A DNA stretch of 64,000 bases from Stomoxys calcitrans (GCF_963082655.1 NC_081552.1:93595582-93659581); one strand, 5' to 3'. Shown: positions 1-11,835, counted from the first letter of the stretch. Numbers and translations: made by a program. The notes: generated from the sequence alone by a model not told the origin.

Positions 1-512
1 AGTTATGGTATGTCATAGTATGGGCGCATGTCGCACGCACATACCTGATATAGCGACAAATGTCCTAGACTGGAGGCCGCAAGGACAGCGAAGGAGGGGA
101 CCCCCGAGATACACATGGATCCGCTGTACAAGACGAGAGTTGGAAACAACCCATATATAGGGGAATCAAGCCAAGGCTTTGGCCAACGATATATATAGCT
201 GGTGGATGTCCTATGTTCACACTGAACATTGTACATATTTTATTGTAATATATTGAATAAATTTAATTACAATAAAATATGAACAATAGTAAAATGTTCA
301 GGGTAAACATAGGGCATCAAAAATGTCTCTCCATCTAACTCTATTGTTGGCCAAAGCCTTGGTTTGATTCCACGATATATGGGTTGATTCCAACTCTCCT
401 TTCGTGCAGCGTATCTATGTGTTACTCGGGCGTCCGCTTCTTCGCTGTCCTTGCGGGACGAAGTTTGGGATATTTTTCGATATCATCGTGCGGTTGGCGT
501 ACGCTATGACCC
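1..512. repeat. large imperfect inverted repeat (foldback)
   Basis: Bases from about 1 to 255 reappear in reverse complement at about 265 to 510. Matching blocks include CGCAAGGACAGCGAAGGA (about 79-95) against TCCTTCGCTGTCCTTGCG-like sequence at 439-456, AATCAAGCCAAGGCTTTGGCCAAC (about 162-185) against its complement at about 343-366, and TATTTTATTGTAAT against ATTACAATAAAATA around the centre near 250-275. The arms differ by point changes and small indels, and the left arm runs into the window edge. The whole block could fold into one long hairpin. No known terminal motif or target duplication is visible, so it may be a foldback transposon or a head-to-head duplication. Short frames inside it (for example 404-658) are treated as chance. 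Confidence 0.8.
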
Positions 513-939
513 AACCAAGTCCATTTTCTCTTCCGAATTTCTACATCGACGGGGGAAGTGTTTGTTTCTTATTTGCAATAAAAACTTGGATTTTGCGGGA
601 AGTCGCTTGTGTCAAGCTCCAAATTGTACAGCGATATAATAAAATAGATTTAGGTTAGCTTGAAAAGAGGGTGTAGAAATTCATCCGCCCCATGCCACTA
701 TGGACATACACCTAGTAATCGGCTTTTTGTGGGCTCTAAAAACTAAAAAGTAACCTCGAAAAAAGTTTGGAATTCCGTGTTACTTACAAAATTCTTGTTT
801 TCCTTAATTGTAACACTGCCGTTGAAGATTCTGTCTTTTGTATTGTATGAGATGTCACTGAACCTCCAAACTTTATTCAGTCAAGATAGGCGCTTCTAGC
901 TTCCCTGATACGTTCGCGGATTAGTAATTTTGTTGCCAA
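513..939. other. no recognised content
   Basis: AT-rich sequence with short frames only. I see no domain, terminal repeat or RNA signal. It could be the flank of the LINE copy that follows on the minus strand. Confidence 0.5.
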
Positions 940-1055
940 GATAAGAAAAGTTGTCAACATATACAACAGAAAGCTTCCCATTACCTCATTTCTTGTGTTT
1001 AGCAATGTTATCCCTCTCCACTTTTTACACTGGGTGAGGTCACCCTTCTTGGCCG
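940..1055 (-). pseudogene. second LINE reverse transcriptase fragment
   Basis: On the minus strand this stretch reads KKGDLTQCKKWRGITLL followed by NTRNEVMGS. This is the N-terminal RT block of an RTE-like non-LTR retrotransposon. The same block occurs again about 610 bp away at roughly 1590-1660 (KEGDITQCKNWRGITLL). This copy abuts the end of the other RT fragment and lies in a different frame. The arrangement suggests two 5'-truncated LINE copies in tandem, or a local duplication. Confidence 0.7.
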
Positions 1056-2575
1056 TTTGTTTATTTTTAGGCCTACTTTGGCCGCGTTTTCATCTTAGCG
1101 TTTCAATTTGGCTTTTATGTGCTCAAATCAATGCACAAAAAGGCATATATCATCCATGAAGTCGATGTCGCCAAGGAAGTCGTTTATACCCCAACGAATT
1201 TGTCGCTTCTAAGATAGAATCCAGGAGAATTAAAAATAGCGTCGGCTGTAAGATGCACCTCTGCTTCACTCCTTTATCGATCCCTAAAAGACGGCTCCCT
1301 TTTCCATTGAAACGGACTGAAGCTTCAGCATTCCTATACAGCTCCCTAATTAACGTCACGATATTTTCTAGGATGTCTTTTTCAACAGCGTACTCCACAT
1401 AGAGCTTCGCGAAACTGTGTCACCCACGCTCGAAGTGGATGAATAATAGATATAGGTACATATTTATTTCTGCAGACTATTCAATGATTATAAGTTGATG
1501 TGGTCGGCACATGAACGTCCTGCCGGAAACTCGCTTGTTCCTTCCGCAAAATGCTGAAGGCGAAATACGTTGCAGCGGTAGGCTTGCCATTACCTCATTT
1601 CTCGTGGTTAGCAGTGTTATCCCTCTCCAGTTTTTACACTGGGTAATGTCCCCTTCTTTGGAATCGTTGCCATGATTTCCTTCTTCAATTCCAAAGAAAC
1701 AACAATTGTATCCCACTCAGATGAATTTGGTATTTAAATGTGGGGTGTGCTCCATACCGCAACAGTTCGGCAGATACGTTGTTAGGACCGGCTAATTTGC
1801 CATTTTTGTGTGAGACCTCAATTTCTTCGCAGGTTGGTCAGCTAGGCGGAGGCGCGATATTCTATCCTGGCTGCGGTTTTTGTTTCACTTGATTTTGCTC
1901 GTAGCTGAGCGTTACATTTAAATAGATGATTCCGGTGTTTTATTTCCTCTATTGTTTCGATGCTTATCCACGGTTTTTGGGATCGTCGAGCGATGCCTAT
2001 GATAGAGGTGGCCGTTTCCGTACATGCTGCTATTATGTCGGCCCATGCCTGGGTGATATTTTTAAACTTCTCGGTTAATGCAGTCTTGTATTCGCAAGCT
2101 TTTTGTTTTAGTCCTTCTCAGGACGACTGGGCTGAATACTGGTGTTTCGATCAGGTGATTCTCAAGTATATTTGTGTATATTTCTATAGGGGAGTCTGGT
2201 GGCTCCAATAAAGGGCCAGTTTTTTTGCGCATAAATCAACCAATCTGTCGCCATTGTCATTCCTGGTATCATTAAGTCCTTGCATTCCCATGATTGATTG
2301 TAGTTTATTGTTGTTATCGTCCACCTTGGCATTGAAATCCCCCAGAACAAGTTTGATGTCTCTTTTTGGATCAATCGAGTTGGGAATAGAATTGATCTTT
2401 TGTTTCGTAGCGCGTAGCCTTGTACAACAGATATTTTGCGTAATTTTGAATTTAATATTGCCGTCATGATGCTCTCAGATATTATAGAAGAGCTCGCTTT
2501 ACTTTGGGCGACAAAAAGGTGGATTTCATTGCCTGAAAAAATGAAGTGATAACCACCTTGAAGATCCATAGTTCC
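1056..2575 (-). pseudogene. RTE-like LINE: endonuclease plus reverse transcriptase, broken
   Basis: Minus-strand relic of a non-LTR retrotransposon polyprotein. Reading 5' to 3', the order is an AP-endonuclease region (about 2569-2162, pieces resembling SKLRKISVVQGYA and IGATRLPYRNIHKYT), a linker (about 2150-1740, with an alpha-helical stretch and a SQKPWI-like end), the RT N-terminal block KEGDITQCKNWRGITLL (about 1660-1590), and RT core blocks (1398-1150) with RFNGKGS and GIDKGVKQRCILQPTLF. The catalytic box reads LGDIDFMDDICLF at about 1180-1138, one frame away from the block before it. The stretch after it reads AAKVGLKIN near 1090-1065. Stops and frameshifts break the frame throughout, so no working protein is made. 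Clade assignment comes from motif resemblance. Confidence 0.8.
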
Positions 2576-2827
2576 GGATTTCGGAACTGAACTGAACTGA
2601 AGTCGGTGATGGTTCTATCCTTGGTTCCATGTTCGTTAGGCTGTTTTGAGTTTCTCGCCCCTGCACTGCCTGCTGTATTATTATCAGGATCATCGCTTAT
2701 CCAAGTCCTTCCATTATTGGGACAGTCAGTGATGGTCTTTTCGTCAGCCCCTGTTTGTTAGTCTTCCCAATCTTGAAAAAGTTCCCTCCTCCTTCTCCAT
2801 CCTGTGGAGATGGGGATTGCAAATGAG
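2576..2827. other. no recognised content
   Basis: About 250 bases between the LINE and a Helentron fragment. No domain or repeat signature is seen apart from short CTGAA-type redundancy near 2588-2600. Confidence 0.45.
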
Positions 2828-3063
2828 CCATATAGGTTCAAATTTGGATTTAGCTCCTAACTAAACCGATTTCCCGATTTGACTTCTTGAGCCCTTACAA
2901 GTAGGAATTTGCTCGATTTGGCTAAAATTTAGAATGAAGTGTTCTATTACTACTTCCAACAACTGAGTCAAGTAGTGTTTAAATTGGCCTATAACCTGAT
3001 ACAGCTCCCATATAAACCGATCATCCGATTTAATATCTGGAGCCCCTGCATGCCCCAATTTTC
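2828..3063 (+). mobile_element. Helentron (DINE-1-like) fragment
   Basis: Carries the family's internal unit: 'gacttcttgagccc', 'ccaacaactgagtcaagtagt', 'cctataacctgatacagctcccatataaaccgatc'. Both element ends are missing. The following 100 bases are A/T runs. Confidence 0.75.
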
Positions 3064-3159
3064 GGAGTAGAGCAATTTTGACTCTAATTTTTTTAACATT
3101 GTCTTTAAAAAAATTAAAAAAAAAAATATTTTTTAAGTCACTATGGTTTTATAACAAAA

Positions 3160-4040
3160 CAACTAAAAGCGTGCTAAGTTTGGCCAAGCCGAATCTATAT
3201 ACCCTCCACCATGGATCGCATTTGTCGAGTTATTTTCCAGGCATCTCTTTTTAGGCAAAAAAGGATATAAGAAAAGATTTGCTCTGCTATTAGAGCGATA
3301 TCAAGATATTGTCCGGTTTGGACCACAATTAAATTATGTGTTGGAGACCTGTGTAAAATGTCAGCCAATTCGAATAAGAATTGCGCTCTTTGGGGGCTCA
3401 AGAGTAAAATAGAGAGATCGATTTATATGGGAGCTGTATCGAGCTATAGACCGATTCAGATCTTAATAAGCACGTATGTGATGGTCATGAGAGGATCCGT
3501 CGTACAAAATTTCAGGCAAATCGGATAATAATTGCGACCTCTAGAGGCTCAAGAAGTCAACATCCCAGATCGGTTTATATGGCAGCTATATCAGGTTATG
3601 AACCGATTTGAACCTTATTTGACACAGTTGTTGAAAGTAAGAATGAAATACGTCATGCAAAATTACAGTCAAATCGGATAGGAATTGCGCCCTCTAGAAG
3701 CTTAAGAAGTCAAGTCCCCAGATCTGTTTATATGACAGCTATATCAGTTTATGAACCGATTTAAACCATACTTAGCACAGTTGGTGGATATCATAACATA
3801 ACGTCGTGCAAAATTTCATTCCAATTGGATAAGAATTGCGCCCTCTAGAGGCTCACGAAGTCAAGACCCATGATCGGTTTATATGGCAGCTAAGGACGGA
3901 CGGACATGGCTAGATCGACATAAAATGTCGCGACGATCAAGAATATATACACTTTATGGGGTCTCAGACGAATATTTCGAGTAGTTACAAACAGAATGAC
4001 GAAATTAGTATACCCCCATTCTATGGTGGAGGGTATAAAA
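3160..4040 (-). mobile_element. Helentron, subfamily A, minus orientation
   Basis: In window orientation it opens with caactaaaagcgtgctaag and an imperfect hairpin (TTGGCCAAGCCGAA). The subterminal TATACCCTCCACCATGG follows. It contains several degenerate 153-bp units and closes with the element's 5' end (ATGGTGGAGGGTATAAAA near 4021-4040). Just inside that end is the stretch complementary to the GTCCGTCCGT / TATATATTCTTGATCGTC block. It is shorter than the other A copies because it has fewer units. Confidence 0.85.
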
Positions 4041-4140
4041 ACTAATTTTCTTAATATTTTATAACCATTTAGCGAAGAAAAGTGGATATTAATGACTTTG
4101 ACATTGAACCGCACCTGCTTTATTAATTATTATTACTTAA

Positions 4141-6252
4141 TTTTTATACCCTCCACCATAAGATGGGGGGTATACTAATTTCGTCATTCTGTTTGTAACT
4201 ACTCGAAATATTCGTATGAGCCCCCATAAAGTATATATATTCTTGATCGTCGTGTTTGGGATCAAACTAAGGGTTTTGCCTTCCGAAATAAAACATAGGA
4301 AGTTTTATGTTTAAAATTCAAATGTGGTGGTGATTGTTTATTGTGATGTTCTTTTCTATGTTATTTAAATTCATTAGTTATAAGTAGATCGTAGTGTTTA
4401 AGTAGCAAATATTTAGGTTTAGATAGCACAATTCATAGATTTAAGTAGCAGTAGTAAGTAGATTAAAATTTAAATTATGAGTATAGTTGATTGTAGTAGA
4501 TAGACATTGTATTTAACAGGTGGGGGGTTTGCAATATTAGAATTAGTTGGTGTTGTATGTTGTGTCCCGCACTTATGGTTGTTGTGATGTTGCAATTGTG
4601 GGTCGAGTGTAGATTTGGTTTTTGAGTCGGTTGTTATTGTGTCACTTTGTATCTAAAATGTTAAATATATTAGTTCACTGTTTCAAAGTTTATTGTTGCA
4701 ATGTTCACTCTAGTTATATATGTTTGTATGTATGTTCACTTTTTACTTTTCACTTCACTTGGGTTTTCACTTTGAGGGGGAGAGAATACGATGCGCGGGT
4801 TTGAGATTTAAAACGAGACTGATCTTTTTCTGGTTGTTGCTTGTCACTTGGACCCCGCGAAAACGGTCAACTTTCCAAGCTACAAGCAACAATTCCAGGT
4901 AAACAAATATGAAATCAAGGCGGAATCAGCGATTAAGAACTTACTTCAATGTACCGTTATGCACAGTGGGTCATGTGCATACGTGAACGCATGTCTGCAC
5001 ATGGGTGCACATGACTTCATGTTCAAACGTACCTTGAACACGTCGTGACATTTTATGTCGATCTAGCCATGTCCGTCCGTCTGTCTGTCGAAAGCACGCT
5101 AACTTCCGAAGGAGTAAAGCTAGCCGCTTGAAATTTTGCACAAATACTTCTTATTAGTGTAGGTCGGTTGGTATTGTAAATGGCCCATATCGGTCCATGT
5201 TTTGATATAGCTGCCATATAAACCCATCTTGGGTCTTGACTTCTTGAGCCTCTAGAGTGTGCAATTCTTATCCGATTGGAATGAAATTTTGCACGACGTG
5301 TTTTGTTATTATATCCAACAACTGTGCCAAGTATGGTTCAAATTGGTCCATAACCTGATATAGCTGCCATATAAACCGATCTTGGGTCTTGACTTCTTGA
5401 GCCTCTAGAGGGCACAATTCTTATCCGATTTGAATGAGTTTTTGCACGAAGTATTTCGTCATAATATCCAACAACTGTGCCAAGTATGGTTGAAATCGGC
5501 CCATAACCTGATATAGCTGTCATATAAAGAGATCTGGGGATTTGATTTCTTGAGCTTCTAGAGGGCGCAATTCCTATCCGATTTGGCTGAAATTTTGCAT
5601 GACGTATTTTATTTTTACTTTCAACAACTGTGTCAAATAAGGTTCAAATCGGTTCATAACCTGATATAGCTGCCATATAAACCGATCTTGGGTCTTGACT
5701 TCTTGAGCTTCTAGAGGGCGCAAATCCTATCCGATTTGGCTGAAATTTTGCATGACGTATTTTATTTTTACTTTCAACAACTGTGTCAAATAAGGTTCAA
5801 ATCGGTTCATAACCTGATATAGCTCCCATATAAACCGATCTGGGATCTTGACTTCTTGACCCCTAGAGGTCGCAATTATTATTCGATATGCCTGAAATTT
5901 TGTACGACGGATCCTCTCATGACCATCAACAAACGTGTTTATTATGTTCTGAATCGGTCTATAGCCCGATACAGATCCCATTTTATCTCTCTATCTCTCT
6001 ATTTTACTTCGTGAGCCCCAATGGCCGCAATTTTTATACGAATTGGCTGAAATTTTACACAGGTCTCCAACATATAATTTAATTGTGGTCCGAACCGGAC
6101 CATATCTTGATATCGTTTTAATAGCAGAGCAACTCTTTTCTTATATCCTTTTTAGCCTAAGAAGAGATGCCGGGAAAACAACTCGACAAATGCGATCCAT
6201 GGTGGAGGGTATATAAGATTCGGCCCGGCCGAACTTTGCACGCTTTTACTTG
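4141..6252 (+). mobile_element. Helentron, subfamily A, split by a solo LTR
   Basis: The 5' end is TTTTTATACCCTCCACCATA at 4141. The conserved head (CCATAAAGTATATATATTCTTGATCGTCGTG) is interrupted at 4252 and resumes at 5041. Then come the GTCCGTCCGTCTGTCTGTC block, five or more tandem units of about 153 bp marked by 'tagctgccatataaaccgatc', and the 3' end with ATGGTGGAGGGTATATAAG, hairpin TTCGGCCCGGCCGAA and CTTTTACTTG at 6252. Helentrons are non-coding relatives of Helitrons moved by another element's Rep/helicase. Its body from about 5046 is nearly the reverse complement of the copy at 9790-10984. Confidence 0.9.
4253..5040 (+). mobile_element. solo LTR, 788 bp, with 5-bp target duplication
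   Basis: It begins TGTTTGGGATC and ends CCTTGAACA, so the ends are TGTT...AACA. It is flanked on both sides by CGTCG (4248-4252 and 5041-5045). Removing it restores the unbroken Helentron text 'ttgatcgtcgtgacatttta'. TG...CA ends with a 5-bp duplication are typical of BEL/Pao or Copia LTRs; Ty3/Gypsy more often makes 4 bp. It holds an AATAAA at about 4286-4291 and no coding capacity. The simplest explanation is recombination between two LTRs that removed the internal part. The superfamily is uncertain. Confidence 0.85.
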
Positions 6253-6533
6253 TTTTTCCATAAAATTAGGTTCCAGGTACCTTATTACGCAAATATGTCT
6301 ATGTAAGAAAAATGTTGAATTTCATACTTCATATTTCATACAAGGAAGAGAGACCTATTAACAACCATACCGATCGACTCAGAATAACTTTCTGATTCGA
6401 TTTAGCTATGTCTATCTGTCAGCCATTCACTGCTCTCCCATATACTACTATAATACAAAAATATAATACAAAATACAAAATTTTGTTTTTTTTTACAAAA
6501 ATGTTTAATAAATTTTTTTAATATTTTTATACC
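6253..6533. other. no recognised content
   Basis: AT-rich spacer between two Helentrons. A run of 'acaaaatacaaaatttt' near 6455-6500 is simple-sequence-like. Nothing else is seen. Confidence 0.5.
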
Positions 6534-7440
6534 CACCACCGAAGGATGGGGGTATATTTATTTTGTCATTCCGTTTGCAACACATCGAAATATCCATTGC
6601 CATCCATCCATAATGTATATACATGTATATACATTCTTGATCTGCTTAAAAATCTAAGACGATCTAGACGTGCCCGTCCGTCTGTCTGTTGAAATCGCGC
6701 TTTAAAAATAGAGATATTGAGCTGAAACTTTGCACAGGTTCTTTTTTGTCCATAATCAGGTTAAGTTCGAAGATGGGCTATATCGGACTATCTCTTGATA
6801 TAGCCCCCATATAGACCGATCCGCCGATTTAGGGTCTTAGGCCCATAAAAGCTATATTTATTATCCGATTTTGCTGAAATTTGGGATAGTGAGTTGTGTT
6901 AGACCCCTCGACATCCTTCGTCAATTTGGCCCAGATCGGTCCAGATTTGGATATAGCTGCCATATACACCGATCTCTCTCGGTTTTAGGATTTGGGGCCA
7001 TAATAGGCGCATTTATTGTCAGATTTTGCCGAAGTTTGAAACGGTATGTTGCGTTAGGCTCTTCGACGTTCTTCGTCAATTTTGCCCAGATCGGTCCAGA
7101 TTTGGATATAGCTGCCATATAGACCGATCTCTCGGTTTAACGTTTTGGGGCCATAAAAGGCGCATTTATTTTGCCGAAATTTGAGACAGTGAGTTGCATA
7201 AGGCTCTTCGACATCCTTCTTCAATTTGGCCTAGATCGGTGCAGATTTGAATATAGCTGCCATATAGACCGATCTATCGATTTAAAGTTTTGGGCCAATA
7301 AAAGGCGCATTTATTGTCCGATTTCGCCGAGATTTGGGACAGTTTGATGTGTTAGGCTTTTCGACATCAGTGTCGCATATGGTTCAGATCGGTTTATTTT
7401 TAGTTATAGCTTCTAAAAAGACCAATATTTTGTTATACAC
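6534..7440 (+). mobile_element. Helentron, subfamily B, 3' truncated
   Basis: The 5' end TTTTTATACCCACCACCGAAGGATGGGGGTATA is followed by the diagnostic CTTGATCTGCTTAAAAATC and GTCCGTCTGTCTG stretch, and 'gagctgaaactttgcacagg'. Internal units of roughly 150 bp carry 'ggatatagctgccatatagaccgatctctcggtt' and 'aaaggcgcatttattgtc'. The 3' hairpin end is missing where the Helitron copy at about 7462 begins. Confidence 0.85.
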
Positions 7441-7461
7441 AATTGAACAATGACTTATACC

Positions 7462-9777
7462 GATCAGTATGAAATTGTTGCGCTTGGTTTGTTTGTCTAT
7501 TCCTTATAGACTCAAAAAGGCTGAACCGATTTTCATGAAACTTTCACAGATGGTAGAGTTTGTAAATAGGGTACTACATTTTTTGATATCCGAGGGGGGC
7601 GGACCCTCCCCCTTAACACAATTTTCACAAACGCCAGATCTCGGAGATGGGAGCACCGATTTAAGCGATGTATGTCGCCTAATGCTGGCCCAAAAACACG
7701 AAATTGGTCAAAAATTTTTGGGTCAAATAACTTGGGGGGACGCCACATCCCAAAACCCACACGAACGGACATGTGTACGGATTGGAACAATATGGGTATC
7801 AAATTAAAGGTATTTAAAAGTAGAGTACGAATTTGGTATACAAATTTCACTCTTAATTTTCGGGATGGTCCCCCACCCACAAAAAAGCCCCAAGAGGACA
7901 CTTTCACCACTTTGGGCAATATGGGTATCAACTGAAAGGTATTTAAGAGTAGAGTACGAACATTAAAATGATACCCTAAGTGTCGGGGGCCCACACCCCC
8001 AAAAACACCACCCAACACTACACTTTAACCACTTTGAGCAAAATGGGTATCAAATGAAAGGTAATTAAAAGTAGAATACATATCTGACTAAAATTTATTT
8101 TTTGGTGCCTGAGGACAAATTTACCGATTCGGATAATATATATACCAAATGAAAGCTATTTAAAGGTAGAGTGAAATGCTGATAAAACAATTTATTCCTT
8201 GGTGTCTGAGGCGCCTCCCCACCCCCAAAACCCCCCAACAGGACATATTTACCTATTGAGACAATATGAGTATCAAACGAAAGATATTTGGAATTTGTTT
8301 TAAGAATTTGGTCCAAGGTGTCTACCCCCCAAAACGACCATAAGTGTCCAACGTCACAAAATGAGTATCGAATGACATAGTCTGGGACCAGCCTACCCAC
8401 TAAATACCCTTCAATAGGACGTGTAGTTCGATCGGGATAGTATGTCAATTAAAATAAAGATATATGACAGAATATTTTGAATCCAATGTAGGTATAAGGA
8501 TTTAAGTATCTGGGTCACGTCCTACCATTCCGCAGGACAATAGATCGCGACAATAAAAGACTCAAATATATTGTCGGTTGGTCTATAGAGTGGGGGGAGC
8601 GACCCTCTCCTCCCAATAAATGCAACGCCAAACTGTCATGTAGGATGACCGAAAATATATTGTACTCAAATGAAAGGACGTGTCAGAGGGCAATCCCCCT
8701 CCCCCTATCCTACCCAAAAAAAGAAATTGAGAATAATATATGAATTATATGAAATAATATATGAAGGCCGATCAGGATAGAATAGGTCAGAAATAAAAGG
8801 TCTTTCGTAGTAGAGTACGCTTTTTACCCTCAGATTGGGATGGACACAAGAGGACCTGCGGATCTTTAAGAATGTAGTATTCCAAGTGGTCGCTTTGAAA
8901 TATGATTTCGAATGTAGATTACCAATACAAAAAATTTAATTAATGTGAATCTGAACGAGACCCCCTAGCTCAGAATATCTTGATAACCTCCTTCAAAATG
9001 CTTGACATTATAGGGCTCAAACAAAATCGTGCTCTAGCACGATGCTGATATTAGTTTAGAGTCCGCCTCTAAACTCCCTTCAAACCGGTCATGATTGCCT
9101 ACTATGACGATAAATCATGCATATCCCTCAAACTATACATACTTGTGGATTATGGCAAAGAGGGGCTCAAATCTGTATCTGTTTCGTGGCAAAGTGTTTC
9201 AGGTTCGCCTCAGCTCATAAACTCCTCCTAAACCACACATATATACCCACTATAGCAATATGTAGTTCCAATGTGATTTTCGGGAATGGAGTATGAATCT
9301 GATATCCACTTTTGGTGCAAAGAGTTTGGCTACTCTAATCCACCACCAAATCCAAGATATTGAAGTAGATCTAACATCGAAACTTTAATGGGCGGACCTT
9401 TTCCTTACCCTATTTCCAAAAACGCCAGATCTGGGAGATGGGTGGGATATCTAGGGGCCGCCCCACCGCCAAAGCCACCAACCAAATGGAATAAAAACCA
9501 ATAACGACAATATGGCACTCAAATGAAAGGTATTTGATACCAGAGCACGAATCTGATGAAAATACCCCCATACCGCACATATTTACCGAACAATATACGG
9601 CTTCAATGAAAAGTATTTGGAAGAAGAGCACCAATATAATATCCACATTGGCGCGAAATATCTGAAAGGCCGTACCAGCACCCCCAAACAGGACTTATTT
9701 CCAGACGTGGCCGAATAGGGCTCAGATAAAATAAGAGAGTGAAAGAAGGCGGTGCGGAGCGGGCCCTGTCCAGCTAG
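7462..9777 (+). mobile_element. non-autonomous Helitron
   Basis: The head is 'atgaaattgttgcgcttggtttgtttgtc' plus 'actcaaaaaggctgaaccgattttcatgaaa', shared with the copies at 10985, 32615 and 51828. The body is made of about 90-bp degenerate units (CAATATGGGNNTCAAATGAAAGGTATTT, GAATCTGATATCCA, CCCCACCCCCAAAA). The 3' end is a GC-rich hairpin (GAGCGGGCCCTGTC) followed by CAGCTAG, ending at 9777 with a T after it, as Helitrons do. It encodes no Rep/helicase, so it is non-autonomous. The frames at 7469-7807, 7533-8018 and similar are repeat translations, not genes. Confidence 0.85.
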
Positions 9778-9789
9778 TTTTATATATAA

Positions 9790-10984
9790 CAAGTAAAAGC
9801 GTGCTAAGTTCGGCCGGGCCGAATCTTATATACCCTCCACCATGGATCGCATTTGTCGAGTTGTTTTCCCGGCATCTCTTCTTAGGCTAAAAAGGATATA
9901 AGAAAAGAGTTGCTCTGCTATTAAAACGATATCAAGATATGGTCCGGTTCGGACCACAATTAAATTATATGTTGGAGACCTGTGTAAAATTTCAGCCAAT
10001 TCGTATAAGAATTGCACCCATTGGGGCTCACGAAGTAAAATAGAGAGAACGATTTATATGGGATCTGTATCGGGCTATAGACCGATTCAGAACATAATAA
10101 ACACGTTTGTTGATGGTCATGAGAGGATCCGTCGTACAAAATTTCAGGCATATCGGATAATAATTGCGACCTCTAGGGGTCAAGAAGTCAAGATCCCAGA
10201 TCGGTTTATATGGGAGCTATATCAGGTTATGAACCGATTTGAACCTTATTTGACACAGTTGTTGAAAGTAAAAATAAAATACGTCATGCAAAATTTCAGC
10301 CAAATCGGATAGGAATTGCGCCCTCTAGAAGCTCAAGAAGTCAAATCCCCAGATCCGTTTATATGACAGCTATATCAGGTTATGGACCGATTTCAACCAT
10401 ACTTGGCACAGTTGTTGGATATCATGACGAAATACTTCGTGCAAAAACTCATTCAAATCGGATAAGAATTGTGCACTCTAGAGGCTCAAGAAGTCAAGAC
10501 CCAAGATCGGTTTATATGGCAGCTATATCAGGTTATGGACCGATTTGAACCATACTTGGCACAGTTGTTGGATATAATAACAAAACACGTCGTGCAAAAT
10601 TTCATTCCAATCGGATAAGAATTGCGCAGTCTAGAGGCTCAAGAAGTCAAGACCCAAGATCGGTTTATATGGCAGCTATATCAAAACATGGACCGATATG
10701 GCCCATTTATAATACCAAACGACCTACACTAATAAGAAGTATTTGTGCAAAATTTCAAGCGGCTAGCTTTACTCCTTCGGAAGTTAGCGTGCTTTCGACA
10801 GACAGACGGAAGGCCGGACAGACGGACGGACGGACAGGCGGACGGACATGGCTAGATCGACGTAAAATGTCGCGACGATCAAGAATATATATACTTTATG
10901 GGGTCTCAGACGAATATTTCGAGTAGTTACAAACAGAATGACGAAATTAGTATACCCCCCATCTTATGGTGGAGGGTATAAAAA
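9790..10984 (-). mobile_element. Helentron, subfamily A, minus orientation, full-length
   Basis: It runs from CAAGTAAAAGCGTGCTAAG, hairpin TTCGGCCGGGCCGAA and TATATACCCTCCACCATGG at 9790 to ATGGTGGAGGGTATAAAA at about 10984. Inside are tandem units of about 153 bp and the CGGACGGACGGACAGGCGGACGGACATGGC block. It is nearly identical in reverse complement to 5046-6252: the same 84-codon frame occurs at 10058-10312 (+) and 5727-5981 (-). That points to a recent common source or gene conversion. Confidence 0.9.
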
Positions 10985-11835
10985 TCAATTTATGTTTGTT
11001 GGTTTGTGTATTCTTTATAGACTCAAAAACGGCTAAACAGATTTTTTTGCAATTTTCATAGATGGTGCATAATGACCCCGTGGTGAAAATAGGTAGGGGG
11101 GACCCTAATTTTTAATTTTTACCGACTACGAAAATATGATGCCCAAATGATAGGTTTTTGGGAGTAAACCACGAATCGGAAATTAACATTCGAGACTGTT
11201 TAGGGGACATACGGAGAATAGAGCACGGAATTGATACCCCCTCTTGGGACTAATTTTTTGTGGGGTTAGCCCTTGCCCAAAATACCCCACAAACAGCAAT
11301 TATTTACTGACCATCGCAATATAGGGCTCAAATAAAGGTATTTGGGGTAGAACAAATCTGATATCCAAATATGGGACCATGTATTTAGGGCACCCAAAAA
11401 CCCCCCAAAGGGTAAAAATTTACCCACCATGCCAAAATGTGCCTCAAATGAAAGGTATTTGAGAATAGAAAATGAATTTGATAAGCATTTTTGGGCCAAG
11501 TGTTTTGGGGACGCCTATAAACTCTCCTTAAAGCAATGGCAATACGGGGTTTAAATAAATAGTATTTGAGAGAAGATCATCAACATCAACATCATGAGAA
11601 TATTGGGCTGAAATAAAGTCTTTTAAGAATAGAGTACATCTAACATCCAAATTTAAATGACATTAAACCCTCCGAGTAAAATTCGTAGTCCAATAAAAAT
11701 TAAATTGGATTCAGATAAAGGCACTTACATATATTGTTATACTGTTAGTCAAGCGATATTACTATTATATACTATTACGACTATTTTCGTAGCATGTTAT
11801 TGTATTTCACTAAAAGCTCTTTAATTCTTCTTAAA
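10985..11835 (+). mobile_element. Helitron copy, 3' truncated
   Basis: It starts right after the Helentron end with 'atcaatttatgtttgttggtttgtg' and 'actcaaaaacggctaaacagattttt'. It contains the typical 'caaatgaaaggtatttgagaatagaaaatgaatttgata' units. Near 11690-11830 it matches the last part of the copy at 32615-34738 ('gtcaagcgatat', 'gtagcatg', 'tttcactaaaagctctttaatt'). It then stops before the CTAG end, where a different AT-rich repeat begins. Confidence 0.8.

Noticed and set aside
404..658. 84-codon frame as a gene
   Set aside because: The first part lies in the right arm of the inverted repeat and no domain is visible.
7533..8018. 161-codon minus-strand frame
   Set aside because: It is entirely inside Helitron repeat units; equivalent frames recur wherever the units occur, and no start context or domain is present.
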